38,449 bases of DNA from an archaeon SCG-AAA382B04 (GTDB lineage Archaea > Halobacteriota > Methanonatronarchaeia > Methanonatronarchaeales > Methanonatronarchaeaceae), in contig PZKD01000090.1 in assembly GCA_003034855.1 (NCBI GenBank), forward strand, positions 1 through 38,449. Direction: 5' to 3'. A program made the position numbers and the translations under genes. The notes under the pieces are model-generated. The model saw only the letters and a program-made list of their open reading frames with translations, searched no databases and was not told the DNA's origin. This document shows, in pieces, positions 8,756 to 17,964 of the stretch; position 1 is the first letter of the stretch, and each line of letters opens with the position of its first letter.

Positions 8756-9538
8756 TCATACGTTTTCTTTAATTTTCTCTCGTAATTGTTGGCCCTTTTT
8801 AATACTTTGATCAACAACTTCAAGTATTTCGTCTTGCTTCCAGTCTCCACTAATCCCTTTTTGCATACCCACAACATTTTGGTTTGAATTGGTTATCACG
8901 GTAACTCTTGTTGTTCCGATTTCTTCTTCTAGATGGTTTGGATCGTATATTATTTCTCCTCCAATCTTTTGGGCCGTAATGCTCACAGGAATAGTTTGTA
9001 TGTTTAGTTCTGTGGAGTTTGGGTCTAGCTCATATTTTTCATAGGGGAGTTCTGCTGTCATGAGAGCTGCGATTGCTCCTATTGATGAGACATCAATGAG
9101 GTTACCTACATGGTCGATTATGTGGATATCTACGAAAGCCATCCACACTTTTTCTCCTTCTTCTATGCATAATGATTCTAAGTCTATTGCATCGGCTTCT
9201 CTAATTCCTCTATCGACGACTCTTGAGATCTCTGTTGCTTCTGGTCCTGGAGGACCTGGTTCAAATTCAGGGGAAGCCATTGAGTTTAGTTCGGCGTTAG
9301 TGATTAAAACTCCATCATTTGGTTTATCTTCAAATGGTTCACCGGGTTCAAATTTTACTCCAACCACAACTTCTGTTTTTCCCAGCTTTACTCGGGCTGA
9401 GCCTTCGGCTTTTCCAACAAAATCTGTTTCTATTTCGACTTCCCTAAAATCTGTAAAGTTTCTCTCATCAACTCTTTTACCTTCTTGTATTGAATCTAAT
9501 ACGTGGTTCCTCTCAATTTCTGCTAAAACTTCTTCCAT
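8756..9538 (-). CDS. rrp42: exosome subunit Rrp42
   Basis: A 260-residue RNase PH-fold protein, the non-catalytic partner of Rrp41 in the hexameric ring of the archaeal exosome, which degrades and tails RNA 3' to 5' with phosphate. It starts with EVLAEIERNHVLDSIQEGKR and has GKRVDERNFTDFREVE, the Rrp42 signature. The ORF extends five codons further to 9553, but the ATG at 9538 has an ideal Shine-Dalgarno inside the end of rrp41, whereas the upstream ATG overlaps that gene by 14 bases and has none. Order rrp4-rrp41-rrp42 is standard. Confidence 0.95.
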   Translation of the reverse strand: MEEVLAEIERNHVLDSIQEGKRVDERNFTDFREVEIETDFVGKAEGSARVKLGKTEVVVGVKFEPGEPFEDKPNDGVLITNAELNSMASPEFEPGPPGPEATEISRVVDRGIREADAIDLESLCIEEGEKVWMAFVDIHIIDHVGNLIDVSSIGAIAALMTAELPYEKYELDPNSTELNIQTIPVSITAQKIGGEIIYDPNHLEEEIGTTRVTVITNSNQNVVGMQKGISGDWKQDEILEVVDQSIKKGQQLREKIKENV

Positions 9539-9539
9539 T

Positions 9540-10265
9540 TTACTCTCCTCCATATCTCTCTTTTAGAGCTTTTTTCTGTTCTTCGTGAAGTATTTTGCAA
9601 CCTTGCTTTGCTGTCTCTATTGATTTCTCTAGTTCATCTCTGCTTAGGTCCCCATCCATTTGTAGGAGTGTTATGTCTTCTGTGTTTGGTTTCATTGCTA
9701 TTGGAACATCTGCATCTCCGAAATTATCTTCAAGTTCGTTTATATCTAATACTATTTCATCATCGACTTTGCCTGCTGCACATGAAACTACTAAGTCATT
9801 CATTGGTATACCTGCATCAGCTAGTGCTACTGAAGCTGCTGTTAGGCAAGTTGTTCTAGTTCCTGCTGCTGATTCTAGTATTTCTACAAAGATATCTATT
9901 ACTGATTTAGGATATTTTTCTAAAAAAATTGCGGATTCTAATGCTTCTTTGCTGACTTTTGAAATTTCTTTGGACCTTCTTCCTGGTCCAGGTCTTTTTC
10001 TATCGCCAACTGAGAATGATGCCATGCTATATTTATATCTTATAATTGCTCTGTCTGGTTCTTGTAAATGTCTTGGATGTAATTCTCTGGGACCGTATAC
10101 TGCTGCTATAATTTTGTTGTCACCTAACTCTATATATGCTGATCCGTCAGCTCTTTCTAATACTCCTACTTCGATGTTAACTTCTCTTAATTCGTTAATT
10201 TCTCTTCCATCTATTCTTTTACTTTGATCATCAATAAATTGATCTGGTTTTTCTTTTTTAGCCAT
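9540..10265 (-). CDS. rrp41: exosome catalytic subunit Rrp41
   Basis: A 241-residue RNase PH-type phosphorolytic ribonuclease, the active subunit of the archaeal exosome ring. Visible motifs are [19 protein letters not shown] at the N-terminus, the RNA/phosphate-binding arginines in [12 protein letters not shown] and [13 protein letters not shown], the phosphate loop [16 protein letters not shown], and the metal/acid site [24 protein letters not shown]. An AGGTGA Shine-Dalgarno lies five bases before the ATG. Full length and co-transcribed with rrp4 and rrp42. Confidence 0.97.
   Translation of the reverse strand: MAKKEKPDQFIDDQSKRIDGREINELREVNIEVGVLERADGSAYIELGDNKIIAAVYGPRELHPRHLQEPDRAIIRYKYSMASFSVGDRKRPGPGRRSKEISKVSKEALESAIFLEKYPKSVIDIFVEILESAAGTRTTCLTAASVALADAGIPMNDLVVSCAAGKVDDEIVLDINELEDNFGDADVPIAMKPNTEDITLLQMDGDLSRDELEKSIETAKQGCKILHEEQKKALKERYGGE
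9545..9551 (-). promoter_or_regulatory. Shine-Dalgarno deciding the rrp42 start
   Basis: GGAGGAG on the minus strand sits within the last codons of rrp41, six bases before the ATG at 9538. It favours that start over the in-frame ATG at 9553 and implies translational coupling of the two exosome ring subunits, which are needed in equal amounts. Confidence 0.7.
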
Positions 10266-10281
10266 TCTTTCACCTATTTTA

Positions 10282-10932
10282 TTAATTTTGCATAAAATTC
10301 TTGATTTTATCCGTTAAGCCTGATGTATGAGCTTTTTCCTCTATTATCTTAATTGCTTCTTTTACCTTTTCGGCTTTTTCTCTTTCACCATTTATCCAGA
10401 TTCTTCCATTCTGCCCTACATATATGTTGCAATTACTTTCTCTTTTTAACATTGAGATCATAGAGGCATCTTTTCCGATAACTCTAGGAACTTTTGATGG
10501 AGATATTTCGATTAATCTGCCTTCTTTAATTTTTTTGAGTCCCTCTTCATTCATTTTTACATTAATGTTCATATCTTTGTCAACTTCAGTTACTTCCACA
10601 ATGACAGTATCTCCTATTTTTAAGTGTGATTCTAATTCTCCACTTTCTATGTATGTTGGATGTTGCTCCACCGCTAATCTAGCGTCATATGGACAATTTA
10701 TGTCCAAATACCAATTGTTGAAATTTACATCTTCTACAATTCCAATTACTTTATCTCCATTACTAGGAGAATATTTAATATTTGCTGGTAATACCTCTAC
10801 GTAGTCTTCTCTTTCTTCTTTGAATCCATATATCTTCGAAAAGACCGAGTTTCCTTTCCTGTAAGTGTTTTCACCAGATTCTTTATTTTTGGCGAGTAAT
10901 TCGCCAGGTACAACTATTTCTCTTCTTGACAT
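10282..10932 (-). CDS. rrp4: exosome RNA-binding subunit Rrp4
   Basis: A 216-residue cap protein of the exosome: N-terminal domain ([12 protein letters not shown]), S1 domain around residues 55-130, and a KH-like domain with [19 protein letters not shown]. It forms the trimeric RNA-entry platform on the Rrp41/42 ring. An in-frame GTG three codons earlier (10941) overlaps the sbds stop and lies inside the Shine-Dalgarno GAGGTGA; the ATG at 10932 is correctly spaced from it and is chosen here. Confidence 0.95.
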   Translation of the reverse strand: MSRREIVVPGELLAKNKESGENTYRKGNSVFSKIYGFKEEREDYVEVLPANIKYSPSNGDKVIGIVEDVNFNNWYLDINCPYDARLAVEQHPTYIESGELESHLKIGDTVIVEVTEVDKDMNINVKMNEEGLKKIKEGRLIEISPSKVPRVIGKDASMISMLKRESNCNIYVGQNGRIWINGEREKAEKVKEAIKIIEEKAHTSGLTDKIKNFMQN

Positions 10933-10937
10933 AATAA

Positions 10938-11639
10938 TCACCTCTTATATAATCTTACATCTCCTTTTCCTTCAGTTAATTCTGCCAAAAGTTCTTCTAA
11001 TTCTCTTCTTATCCCACCAGGTCCCTTTATTATACCTATCCAAGAGCCATCATCTTGCCATTCTTCTTGAATTAATTCTCCAAATTGTCGAACCTTACCA
11101 TAACTTGATCCTGCGTATTTGCTTGGAATCCTTACTGCAAATTTTTTTTCTTCGAATCTTATTGGGATTAGTGGTCTTATTGCATCTAATGCTTCTTCTA
11201 CTTGTTCGCTTACACTTTCGAATGGATCTATCTTTATACCTGCTTCATCCATCGCTTTTTCAATTCTCTTGGGTGGGTGTGGTGCATCATTTTGTTGAGG
11301 ATTAATTGCATTTCTTGCTATTGTATTTATAACTTGGTTTCGTTTTTGTTGCCTAATTTCTTCTCGTTGTTCACTCGTTAGTTGTATATCGCCATTTTTA
11401 ATTATTTTTTTAGCTATTTTTTCGACATCTTTTGTCTTGAAAACTTTTTCCATCATTTCATCAGAGGCTTCGTCGCCTTTAGAAGAATCTTTGAAAACCT
11501 TGTCAATTGCTAATAACTCGTCAAAATCTACTTCTTCTCCATCTCTCAAATCTAGCGCTATATCTGGATCTACTAAGACTTCAAATCTAGATCCATGACT
11601 TTCATACCTAGCTACAACAGCATCATCGAGGGAAACCAT
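10938..11639 (-). CDS. ribosome maturation protein SBDS (Sdo1)
   Basis: A 233-residue SBDS ortholog with three domains: N-terminal FYSH domain ([20 protein letters not shown]), a helical middle region ([20 protein letters not shown]) and a C-terminal ferredoxin-like domain ending in a short basic tail. SBDS helps release the anti-association factor aIF6 from 50S subunits with EF-2-like GTPases. The position between psmA and rrp4 is the conserved archaeal arrangement. Its last codons contain the rrp4 ribosome-binding site. Confidence 0.96.
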   Translation of the reverse strand: MVSLDDAVVARYESHGSRFEVLVDPDIALDLRDGEEVDFDELLAIDKVFKDSSKGDEASDEMMEKVFKTKDVEKIAKKIIKNGDIQLTSEQREEIRQQKRNQVINTIARNAINPQQNDAPHPPKRIEKAMDEAGIKIDPFESVSEQVEEALDAIRPLIPIRFEEKKFAVRIPSKYAGSSYGKVRQFGELIQEEWQDDGSWIGIIKGPGGIRRELEELLAELTEGKGDVRLYKR

Positions 11640-11653
11640 TTATTCAACCCTTT

Positions 11654-12379
11654 TTAAGATTCCCTATAATCGTTTATATATGTTTCAACTTGTTCTTCTT
11701 CTAGTTTTTCAAATTTCTCTGTTTCTGTTTTAGCTACTCCAACTTCTAGGGATTTCGAATTTAGCTCTTGGTCTTGGTTTTCTTCTAAGGCTTCAAAACC
11801 GAGTTCTATTGATTTTTTGGTTGACATGTCTTGTTTATAATTTTCTTCAAAGAATTCCATTATATCTGATCTGTTTTCCCCTATACTTGTTGCTTTATAT
11901 TCCATCATTGCCCCACTTGGATCTGTTTCAAAGAGTTTCGGAGAACCGTTATGAACTCCTGCAATTAAAAGTGCTGTTCCAAATGGTCTAACTCCACCGT
12001 ATTGAGTGTATTGCTGTAGATGATCGCAAACTCTTCTAGTAAGAGTTCTCACATCTATCTTTTCGTCATATGACATTTGGTTTACTTGTCCTTCCATTCT
12101 CGCTTTATCTATTAATTGCCTCGCATCTGCCACCAATCCAGAGGTAGCTGCTCCTATATGATTATCTAGATGGAAAATTTTCTCAATAGATCGGGGTTCT
12201 AATAGATCTGTTGAAATTCTCTTGTCTACCATCAAAACAACGCTATCTTTGCCTTTTATTCCCATTGCCGTTGTTCCTCTTTTTACTGCTTCTCTTGCAT
12301 ACTCTACTTGGAAAAGCCTACCATCAGGGCTGAAAACTGTTATAGCCCTGTCGTATCCCATTTTTGGGTTTTGTTGCAT
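11654..12379 (-). CDS. psmA: 20S proteasome alpha subunit
   Basis: A 241-residue alpha-type subunit forming the outer rings of the 20S proteasome and its gated pore. The N-terminal alpha signature [20 protein letters not shown] (residues 9-28) and the gate motif preceding it are present. There is no N-terminal threonine, as expected for alpha. The C-terminus is acidic. An AGGTGA Shine-Dalgarno lies seven bases before the ATG. The gene sits in the RNase P-exosome superoperon rather than near psmB, the usual archaeal arrangement. Confidence 0.97.
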   Translation of the reverse strand: MQQNPKMGYDRAITVFSPDGRLFQVEYAREAVKRGTTAMGIKGKDSVVLMVDKRISTDLLEPRSIEKIFHLDNHIGAATSGLVADARQLIDKARMEGQVNQMSYDEKIDVRTLTRRVCDHLQQYTQYGGVRPFGTALLIAGVHNGSPKLFETDPSGAMMEYKATSIGENRSDIMEFFEENYKQDMSTKKSIELGFEALEENQDQELNSKSLEVGVAKTETEKFEKLEEEQVETYINDYRES

Positions 12380-12446
12380 AATTTCACCTAATTTAAAAAT
12401 TACTTCTAATAAGTATTGAGTAAAAGATTATTTCTTTACTTTATTC

Positions 12447-12854
12447 TTACTCTTTTTGTATAAACTTTTTCTTAAGTTTCTTTATTGTTCCGGACTCACC
12501 TAATTTGTCAATTCTTACTTTTTTGTTTTCGATCTCATAAATTGCTGAAAGAATGCTTGAAATTTTTTTGGTTTTTTTGTGATTACATTCTATTATGGCA
12601 AATTTTCCATCAAAATCATGAACCCAAAGCCCCGTTTTGGCAACCCCATAGTCACCTATCAACGAGATTGCGTTATTCCATATCCCCTTAACAAATTCAT
12701 TTCTAGAAAGAGATTCTTCTACCTCTAATTTAATTGCAATGTATCTTTTTTTATTCTTCATTGATGGAGGAAGATTCTTCAATTTTTTCAACACCAGGTT
12801 CGATAAATCTTTCTTTTTTATGTTCGATAAATCTTTCTTTTTTATATTTTTCAT
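12447..12854 (-). CDS. rnp2: RNase P protein component Pop5 (Rnp2)
   Basis: A Pop5/Rpp14 family subunit of RNase P, which matures tRNA 5' ends together with Rpp30. The family core LPPSMKNKKRYIAIKLEVEE and the RNP-like segment DYGVAKTGLWVHDFDGKFAIIE are clear. The start is uncertain. The ORF opens at 12854, inside rpp30, and its first 20 codons are the translation of a 24-bp tandem repeat (KKDLSNI twice). LPPS is normally near the N-terminus, so a GTG at 12794 or a TTG close to it is plausible, giving about 115 residues. Long overlap with the rpp30 3' end implies coupling. Confidence 0.9.
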   Translation of the reverse strand: MKNIKKKDLSNIKKKDLSNLVLKKLKNLPPSMKNKKRYIAIKLEVEESLSRNEFVKGIWNNAISLIGDYGVAKTGLWVHDFDGKFAIIECNHKKTKKISSILSAIYEIENKKVRIDKLGESGTIKKLKKKFIQKE

Positions 12855-13491
12855 TTAATTTTATCCTATTATCTAGGAATTTTTTAGATTTCCTTAAGTC
12901 CTCTTTTTTTAGTTCAATAACTCTCATTAAGTTCTCAATATCTCTGAGTTTTTTAATTTGATACTTGTTATCAGAAAATAGGCTTATAACTCTTGGGGAA
13001 TTAAATTTCCTAGTTATCTGATTATTCTCAATTTGATGTTGGATAATTCGGGATCTTAAATATCCATTATTTTTTAACAACTTTTTGAGATTAAATCCTA
13101 TTCCTACTTCATTCTCTCTTGCTTTTTTGGCTAAAACATGGTTAATTCCTCTCTTATTTGGCTCTACATGATTATATAATAAATCAACTCTTTTGTCCTC
13201 TAAAGACACTGTATTTATCTCTTCTAGTCCTCCATCTACTATTAAAAAATTAACTTTTGGCCTAAATTTCTTAATCTTCTGTTTTAATTTTCTTACTTTT
13301 GTTTCTTTAATCTCAATTGCTTTAACTAAGTTTAATTTATTATATTGGTTAGAAAAGTCTCTATGTTTCTTTAATGAATTAGGGGAAGTGTGATTGATTA
13401 TGATTTTTTGATAACCCAATTCTTTGGCTAATTCTAATTTTTTGTTATTTTTTACTTTCTCCTCCAAATTTACTCTCAATATTCTGGGCAT
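12751..13491 (-). CDS. rnp3: RNase P protein component Rpp30 (Rnp3)
   Basis: A 246-residue Rpp30 with a TIM-barrel fold. Signatures are VKAIEIKETKVRKLKQKIKK, VNFLIVDGGLEEIN, the conserved RVDLLYNHVEPNKRGINHVLAKKA and the helix VGIGFNLKKLL. It pairs with Pop5 to activate the catalytic RNA of RNase P. It is the first gene of the minus-strand RNase P-psmA-exosome superoperon. The C-terminus carries a duplicated KKERFIE octad and is more charged than usual; the end overlaps pop5. Confidence 0.93.
   Translation of the reverse strand: MPRILRVNLEEKVKNNKKLELAKELGYQKIIINHTSPNSLKKHRDFSNQYNKLNLVKAIEIKETKVRKLKQKIKKFRPKVNFLIVDGGLEEINTVSLEDKRVDLLYNHVEPNKRGINHVLAKKARENEVGIGFNLKKLLKNNGYLRSRIIQHQIENNQITRKFNSPRVISLFSDNKYQIKKLRDIENLMRVIELKKEDLRKSKKFLDNRIKLNEKYKKERFIEHKKERFIEPGVEKIEESSSINEE
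12799..12846. repeat. 24-bp tandem duplication in the rpp30/pop5 overlap
   Basis: Two copies of a 24-bp unit starting TTCGATAAATC, at 12799-12822 and 12823-12846, identical except for the last base. Because the unit is eight codons long, it keeps both overlapping frames open: rpp30 reads KKERFIEH/KKERFIEP and the upstream pop5 frame reads KKDLSNI twice. It looks like a recent replication-slippage duplication. Confidence 0.85.
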
Positions 13492-13557
13492 TTTTATCTT
13501 TTACTGTTGGAATTGTAATGGAAAATAATAAGTTTTGGCTTAACTATTTTTTGAACA
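13492..13557. promoter_or_regulatory. divergent promoter between rpp30 and a KaiC-like gene
   Basis: Only 66 bp separate the rpp30 ATG (minus) from the KaiC-like ATG (plus), so both promoters overlap here. For the plus gene an AATAATAAG stretch (about 13524-13533) sits near -26 relative to the ATG, which fits a leaderless transcript; no Shine-Dalgarno is present. The whole superoperon probably starts here on the minus strand. Confidence 0.4.
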
Positions 13558-14304
13558 ATGGAGAAAATACCAACAGGTATAGAAGGTCTGGATAGAGTTC
13601 TCTATGGGGGAATTCCTTCTGGTAGTGTTGTTTTGATTAGTGGGAGTTCAGGTACTGGTAAAACCATTTTAGGGACTCAATTTTTAATTAGAGGTGCTGA
13701 AGAACAAAGAGAGAGAGGTATGTTTGTATCATTAGATGAGAGACCTTCTAACCTAAGAGAGGACTTCAAGGATATTGGTTTCGAGATTGAATCTCTTGAA
13801 AAAAAAGATGACTTGATTATGTTAGATGCGGCTAGCCCTAAAGTTGGCTTAGTTAGTGACGAAGAATATGTAGCGAGGTTTGGTCTTGAAGTGGATTCTT
13901 TGCTAAATGACATCTCCAGAATTCATAATGAAAAAGATGTTGATAGAATTGTTATAGATTCATTACCCCTGATTGCTTTTAGGACCGAGGAAGGAGTTGG
14001 AACCACAATATATAGGTTGATGTCTCTTCTTAATGAATTGGATTCCACTGCTTTAGTTATTACCGAAAGAGAGGAAGGGTCAGCTAAAATTAGTAGATAT
14101 GGAGTGGAACAGTATGCAGCCCGAGGAGTGATTTTACTTAACACGAGGATGGTAGGTAACGAAATGAGAAGAAACTTATTAATTAAAAAAATACGAGGAG
14201 GAGATCACGACCGAAGAAGATATCCCTTCGAGATAAGTAAGGGAGGTATTGAAGTATACCCATATCCTGATGTGTACAGTAAAAGAGGACAGAAAACTTT
14301 TTGA
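13558..14304 (+). CDS. KaiC-like RecA-superfamily ATPase with intact Walker A
   Basis: A 248-residue single-domain KaiC-like ATPase. It starts with the family motif TGIEGLDRVLYGGIP, then Walker A GSSGTGKT (29-36), an acidic pair in SLDERPSNL where KaiC has its catalytic glutamates, Walker B RIVIDSLPLI, and a C-terminal YPFEISKGGIEVYP, typical of archaeal KaiC-family proteins. Such single-domain proteins are abundant in archaea and mostly uncharacterised; proposed roles are signal transduction and archaellum/pilus control. It reads away from rpp30 and its stop abuts the stop of an opposing KaiC-like gene with no spacer. Confidence 0.9.
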   Translation: MEKIPTGIEGLDRVLYGGIPSGSVVLISGSSGTGKTILGTQFLIRGAEEQRERGMFVSLDERPSNLREDFKDIGFEIESLEKKDDLIMLDAASPKVGLVSDEEYVARFGLEVDSLLNDISRIHNEKDVDRIVIDSLPLIAFRTEEGVGTTIYRLMSLLNELDSTALVITEREEGSAKISRYGVEQYAARGVILLNTRMVGNEMRRNLLIKKIRGGDHDRRRYPFEISKGGIEVYPYPDVYSKRGQKTF

Positions 14305-15111
14305 CTAAGCTACTCTCTCAGTTGTTTCAACTTCGATTCCTTTTTCTATTATTGAATAAGGAATTACTTTAGATGGGTAAGCCATCCCTCTAATCTTTTC
14401 TATAATCAACTCCCTCTCAATCTCGTTTCCTCTTTTTTCTGAATTTAATTCAATTACACAATCTGCATGATGTTTCATTTTGTTCTCAATTTTTTCCTCA
14501 TGCATCCCTTTTGTCATTAAAATGAGAGTCACTCCATTAGATGCTCTGTTAACACTTGAAATTAATTTAACCACATTTGAAACTCTATCAGCCGGATTAT
14601 CTTCAAGGAAATCCGATAATGAGTCTATAACCCCTCTTAGTTGAACATCTGATCTCAGATTAGTTACATAGTTCTGAAGTTTGTTTAGGACATTTGTACC
14701 TTGTTTTAAGTCCTCTTTATTTGCTAATTTATTCAATGTTTCGGGAGGTAATGCTCCAACAAACCTACCTACGTATCCATCGATTATGTCAATTTTTCCT
14801 TTTTTCTCATATTCCTCTAAATTCCAACCAAAGTTTTTCATCTCATTCTTTAAGGTATCAGGAGGATCTCGCGTTATGAAATACCAACTTTTTTCATTGT
14901 TTTTTAAGCCCCCATATATAAATTGTTGAGCGAATATCTCTATTCCCGAACCTGGTTTTCCAATTAATAATGTAGTACTTCCTTTAGGAATTCCTCCTTT
15001 TAGTTGAAGATCAAATCCTTCTATACCTGTTTCTATTAATTTATCTGATGGTTGAGAGGCTTCGTAGGTCTTTTTATATTTTTCTTTTACAACATCCTTC
15101 GTTTTTTCCAT
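14305..15111 (-). CDS. KaiC-like protein with degenerate Walker A
   Basis: A 268-residue KaiC-fold protein. It retains the framework ETGIEGFDLQLKGGIPKGS and the end motif YSIIEKGIEVE. However, the P-loop reads GKPGSGIE (51-58): the essential Lys and Thr/Ser are Ile and Glu. The usual acidic pair after the second strand is RDPPDTL. Walker B is RGVIDSLSDFL. The fold seems intact and the frame is open, so it is probably a maintained pseudo-ATPase that binds a partner rather than a decaying gene. It is convergent, with zero spacing, with an active-looking KaiC-like gene. Confidence 0.85.
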   Translation of the reverse strand: MEKTKDVVKEKYKKTYEASQPSDKLIETGIEGFDLQLKGGIPKGSTTLLIGKPGSGIEIFAQQFIYGGLKNNEKSWYFITRDPPDTLKNEMKNFGWNLEEYEKKGKIDIIDGYVGRFVGALPPETLNKLANKEDLKQGTNVLNKLQNYVTNLRSDVQLRGVIDSLSDFLEDNPADRVSNVVKLISSVNRASNGVTLILMTKGMHEEKIENKMKHHADCVIELNSEKRGNEIERELIIEKIRGMAYPSKVIPYSIIEKGIEVETTERVA

Positions 15112-15168
15112 AGTTAATATTTAATTAGTATTTAACTCCAAATAAAAGATAGTGTATGCTGTGAGAGG

Positions 15169-15564
15169 ATGAATAACAAAGAAATTGATGATCTGTTGAG
15201 CTATTTGGATTTTAAAGATGGTTTATTAGATGTTGTTATCCAGGACAAAAAAAGTGGTAGGGTTTTAATGTTGGCTCATATGAATAAAGATGCCTTTGTT
15301 AAAACATATAAGGAAGGAAAGGTCTATTTTTGGTCTAGAAGTAGAGAAGAGTTGTGGAAAAAAGGAGAATCATCTAGTCACACCCAAGAAGTTGAAGAGA
15401 TGAGGATTGATTGTGATGGAGATGCACTTCTAGTTGTAGTGGATCAAAAGGGTGGTGCTTGTCACACCGGACATTTTAGTTGTTTTTATAGAAAAATTAT
15501 TGATGGAGAGCTAGAAGTTGTGGAAGAGAAAGTTTTTGATCCAGAAAACGTTTATGGTGAATGA
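15169..15564 (+). CDS. hisI: phosphoribosyl-AMP cyclohydrolase
   Basis: A 131-residue HisI, the third step of histidine synthesis, opening the adenine ring of PR-AMP. The metal and active-site motifs are complete: [19 protein letters not shown], the Mg/Zn-binding IDCDGDALL, and [14 protein letters not shown]. The usual separate PR-ATP pyrophosphatase (HisE) is not fused. A GAGAGG Shine-Dalgarno precedes the ATG. The stop overlaps the next ATG by four bases (ATGA), so it is coupled to the PINA gene; hisF is 15 kb away. Confidence 0.95.
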   Translation: MNNKEIDDLLSYLDFKDGLLDVVIQDKKSGRVLMLAHMNKDAFVKTYKEGKVYFWSRSREELWKKGESSSHTQEVEEMRIDCDGDALLVVVDQKGGACHTGHFSCFYRKIIDGELEVVEEKVFDPENVYGE

Positions 15565-17402
15565 TTATGAAGGTAGTTCCAGATACTAGTGTATTAATTG
15601 ATGGTAGAGTTACACGAATGTTAGAAGAAAAAGAATTAGAGAATCCTATTATTTTTATTCATGAGGCTGTGATAGGTGAATTAGAGGCACAAGCAAATCG
15701 GGGAAAGGAAACGGGTGTTAATGGATTAAAGGAAATACAAAAATTGAGTGATTTAAGGGAAAAGACCGAAATTAAAATTAATTTTAAGGGAAAAAGACCT
15801 TCTTTAGAAGAAATAAAATTAGCTGATACTGGAGAAATAGATTCAGCAATAAGAAATATAGCTCTAGAGGAGGATGCACTTCTTTTAACTAGTGATATTG
15901 TCCAAAGCGAGGTAGCTAAAGCTAAGGGCATAGATGTCAAATACCTTGAACCTGAAAAGGAAGAAACCAAATCAAAAATAAAGATTGAAGATTTCTTCAC
16001 TGAAAATGTTATGTCAGTTCATCTACGTGAAGGAACAATCCCTAAAGTTAAGCGGGGTAAACCTGGTGAGATGGAAATGTCTAGTGTAGGTGAGGAACAG
16101 AGTAGCGCTAGAGAACTCAGAAAGTTGACTCAGGAGATTATTGAAAAAGCTAAGAGATCATCTGATGGTTTTATTGAATTCGATAAAGGTGGAGCAACTG
16201 TTATACAATTAAAAGACTTGAGAATAGCAATTGCGAGACCACCATTTTCTGATGGTTACGAAATCACTGCTGTGAGGCCTGTTGCAAAAGTTTCTTTAGA
16301 TGATTATAGATTGTCCCAAGAATTGAAGACAAGATTATCTGAAAAGCAGAGAGGAGTATTAGTAGCTGGAGCTCCGGGAGCAGGTAAAAGTACTCTTGCT
16401 CAAGCTATTGCTGAATACTTACTAAAAAAAGATTTTGTTGTTAAAACGATGGAAGAACCGCGTGATCTTCAAGTTAGTGATGAGATAACTCAATATACAT
16501 CTCTTGATGGTAGAATAGAAGATACAGCTGATGTTCTATTGCTTGTAAGACCAGATTACACTATTTATGATGAAGTTCGGAAAACATCTCATTTCCAAGT
16601 TTTTGCTGATATGAGACTAGCTGGAGTTGGAATGATTGGAGTTACTCATGCAAACAGAGGAATAGACGCTTTACAAAGACTGATTGGAAGAGTGGAACTT
16701 GGTATGGTTCCTCAGGTAGTTGATACCATCGTCTTTCTTGAAGAAGCAAAAATCAAAAAAGTGTATGACATTTCCTTTACCGTGAAAGTTCCTACCGGAA
16801 TGGTAGAAGAAGATCTAGCAAGACCTGTTATAGAGGTAAAAGATTTCGAAACAAATGAAACTGAATATGAAGTATATACCTATGGCGAACAAGTAGTTGT
16901 CATGCCTGTTGAAGAAGAGAAATACAAACCAATTTGGAGTTTAGCTGAAAATGAAATCGAAAAAGAATTAAATAAATATATCCAAGGGAGAATTGTGGCT
17001 GATGTAACCTCAGAGGAATCTGTAACAGTATATGTTCCTAAAAACGAAATTGGGCATTTAGTTGGAAAAGGCGGAGAAAATATCTCAGCAATAGAAGAGG
17101 ACCTAGGAATGAAAATAGATGTCCAACCCCATAGTGAAAGACAAAGAAAAAACCAACCTAAGAAGCAAAAAAAGAATCTAGTTAAAGGAAAAAAAGTTGA
17201 TGTAACTATCGAAGACAATGAAGTTATCCTTGATCTAGGCAAAGATAAATCAGGAGAAACTGTCGATCTTTATGCAGGTGAGGACTATTTATTCACAGCT
17301 ACCGTAGGAAAAGATGGCTTAATTAAAATAAAAAAAGGAGCAAGCGTTGCCAATACAATAATAAAAAAAGTTGAAAAAAACACAGATATCGTAGTTGGCT
17401 AA
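15561..17402 (+). CDS. pinA: PINA: PIN-domain / PilT-like ATPase / KH protein
   Basis: A 613-residue archaeal PINA. Residues 1-130 form a PIN nuclease-fold domain with its acidic set (Asp8 in [10 protein letters not shown], Glu40, Asp94, Asp112). The central VirB11/PilT-like motor has Walker [10 protein letters not shown] (260-268) and the Asp-box [13 protein letters not shown]. Near residue 500 lies a KH motif, [16 protein letters not shown], and the C-terminus is a small beta-rich domain. PINA forms hexamers that unwind and remodel Holliday junctions and work with Hjc in crenarchaea. Here it follows hisI with a four-base overlap; a second ATG at 15567 is possible. Its stop overlaps the opposing PD-(D/E)xK-like gene. 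Confidence 0.93.
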   Translation: MIMKVVPDTSVLIDGRVTRMLEEKELENPIIFIHEAVIGELEAQANRGKETGVNGLKEIQKLSDLREKTEIKINFKGKRPSLEEIKLADTGEIDSAIRNIALEEDALLLTSDIVQSEVAKAKGIDVKYLEPEKEETKSKIKIEDFFTENVMSVHLREGTIPKVKRGKPGEMEMSSVGEEQSSARELRKLTQEIIEKAKRSSDGFIEFDKGGATVIQLKDLRIAIARPPFSDGYEITAVRPVAKVSLDDYRLSQELKTRLSEKQRGVLVAGAPGAGKSTLAQAIAEYLLKKDFVVKTMEEPRDLQVSDEITQYTSLDGRIEDTADVLLLVRPDYTIYDEVRKTSHFQVFADMRLAGVGMIGVTHANRGIDALQRLIGRVELGMVPQVVDTIVFLEEAKIKKVYDISFTVKVPTGMVEEDLARPVIEVKDFETNETEYEVYTYGEQVVVMPVEEEKYKPIWSLAENEIEKELNKYIQGRIVADVTSEESVTVYVPKNEIGHLVGKGGENISAIEEDLGMKIDVQPHSERQRKNQPKKQKKNLVKGKKVDVTIEDNEVILDLGKDKSGETVDLYAGEDYLFTATVGKDGLIKIKKGASVANTIIKKVEKNTDIVVG

Positions 17403-17857
17403 TCTAAAAAAGAAGAAACATCGTATTCCTCACCACATCTCTCAATTCTGGGAAATCTCTTTATTTCATTCAATTTAAATCCCACTTCGTTTTTTTCTAA
17501 TTTATTAATCACATCTTCCCATTTTATCATAAATGCTAATCTACTCTTTCCTCTCCCTCTCTTCAACTCAACTGCTAAATATCCTGTTCTTCCACTCCGG
17601 TTCAAAAAATCAGTTATATTATTAATTTGGTTTTCTGAGAAATGTTGACTAAAATATAGTTTTTTTGCTCCCTTCCGAGTTGATATAGATTTGTTTTCTA
17701 TTGCTAGATAATAATCAGGATCCAATGAATCAACTAAAACATCTATAAACTGAGAACTAAACCTATGTTGCTTTCGTCTATAGGCAATAGCTTGTATATC
17801 ATTTTTTTCAAAAAACTTATTCAAAGAGTTAACCAACCCTCTCTCAAATTCAGTCAT
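17399..17857 (-). CDS. small PD-(D/E)xK-like nuclease-fold protein
   Basis: A 152-residue soluble protein with the core pattern of Hjc-like resolvases and RecB-type nucleases: Asp in FIDVLVDSL, then AIENKS with an ExK signature, then a long helix and a basic segment [17 protein letters not shown]. That arrangement (D-X(14)-ExK) fits PD-(D/E)xK metal-dependent nucleases. I cannot name the family precisely. Its convergent overlap with pinA, whose partner elsewhere is a Holliday-junction resolvase, is suggestive but position alone is weak evidence. Confidence 0.6.
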   Translation of the reverse strand: MTEFERGLVNSLNKFFEKNDIQAIAYRRKQHRFSSQFIDVLVDSLDPDYYLAIENKSISTRKGAKKLYFSQHFSENQINNITDFLNRSGRTGYLAVELKRGRGKSRLAFMIKWEDVINKLEKNEVGFKLNEIKRFPRIERCGEEYDVSSFLD

Positions 17858-17964
17858 TTTTCCTCAATCTATTTGATAATAACTTTTTTTCTTTTAGGTT
17901 TATTTCTATCTTGTTTTATAAGATTTATTTTAAAGTAAAAGGAAATTTAACTAGAATTTCTAAT

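Noticed and set aside
9060-10227. Plus-strand open frames opposite rrp42 and rrp41
   Set aside because: Antisense shadows of conserved exosome genes with biased composition.
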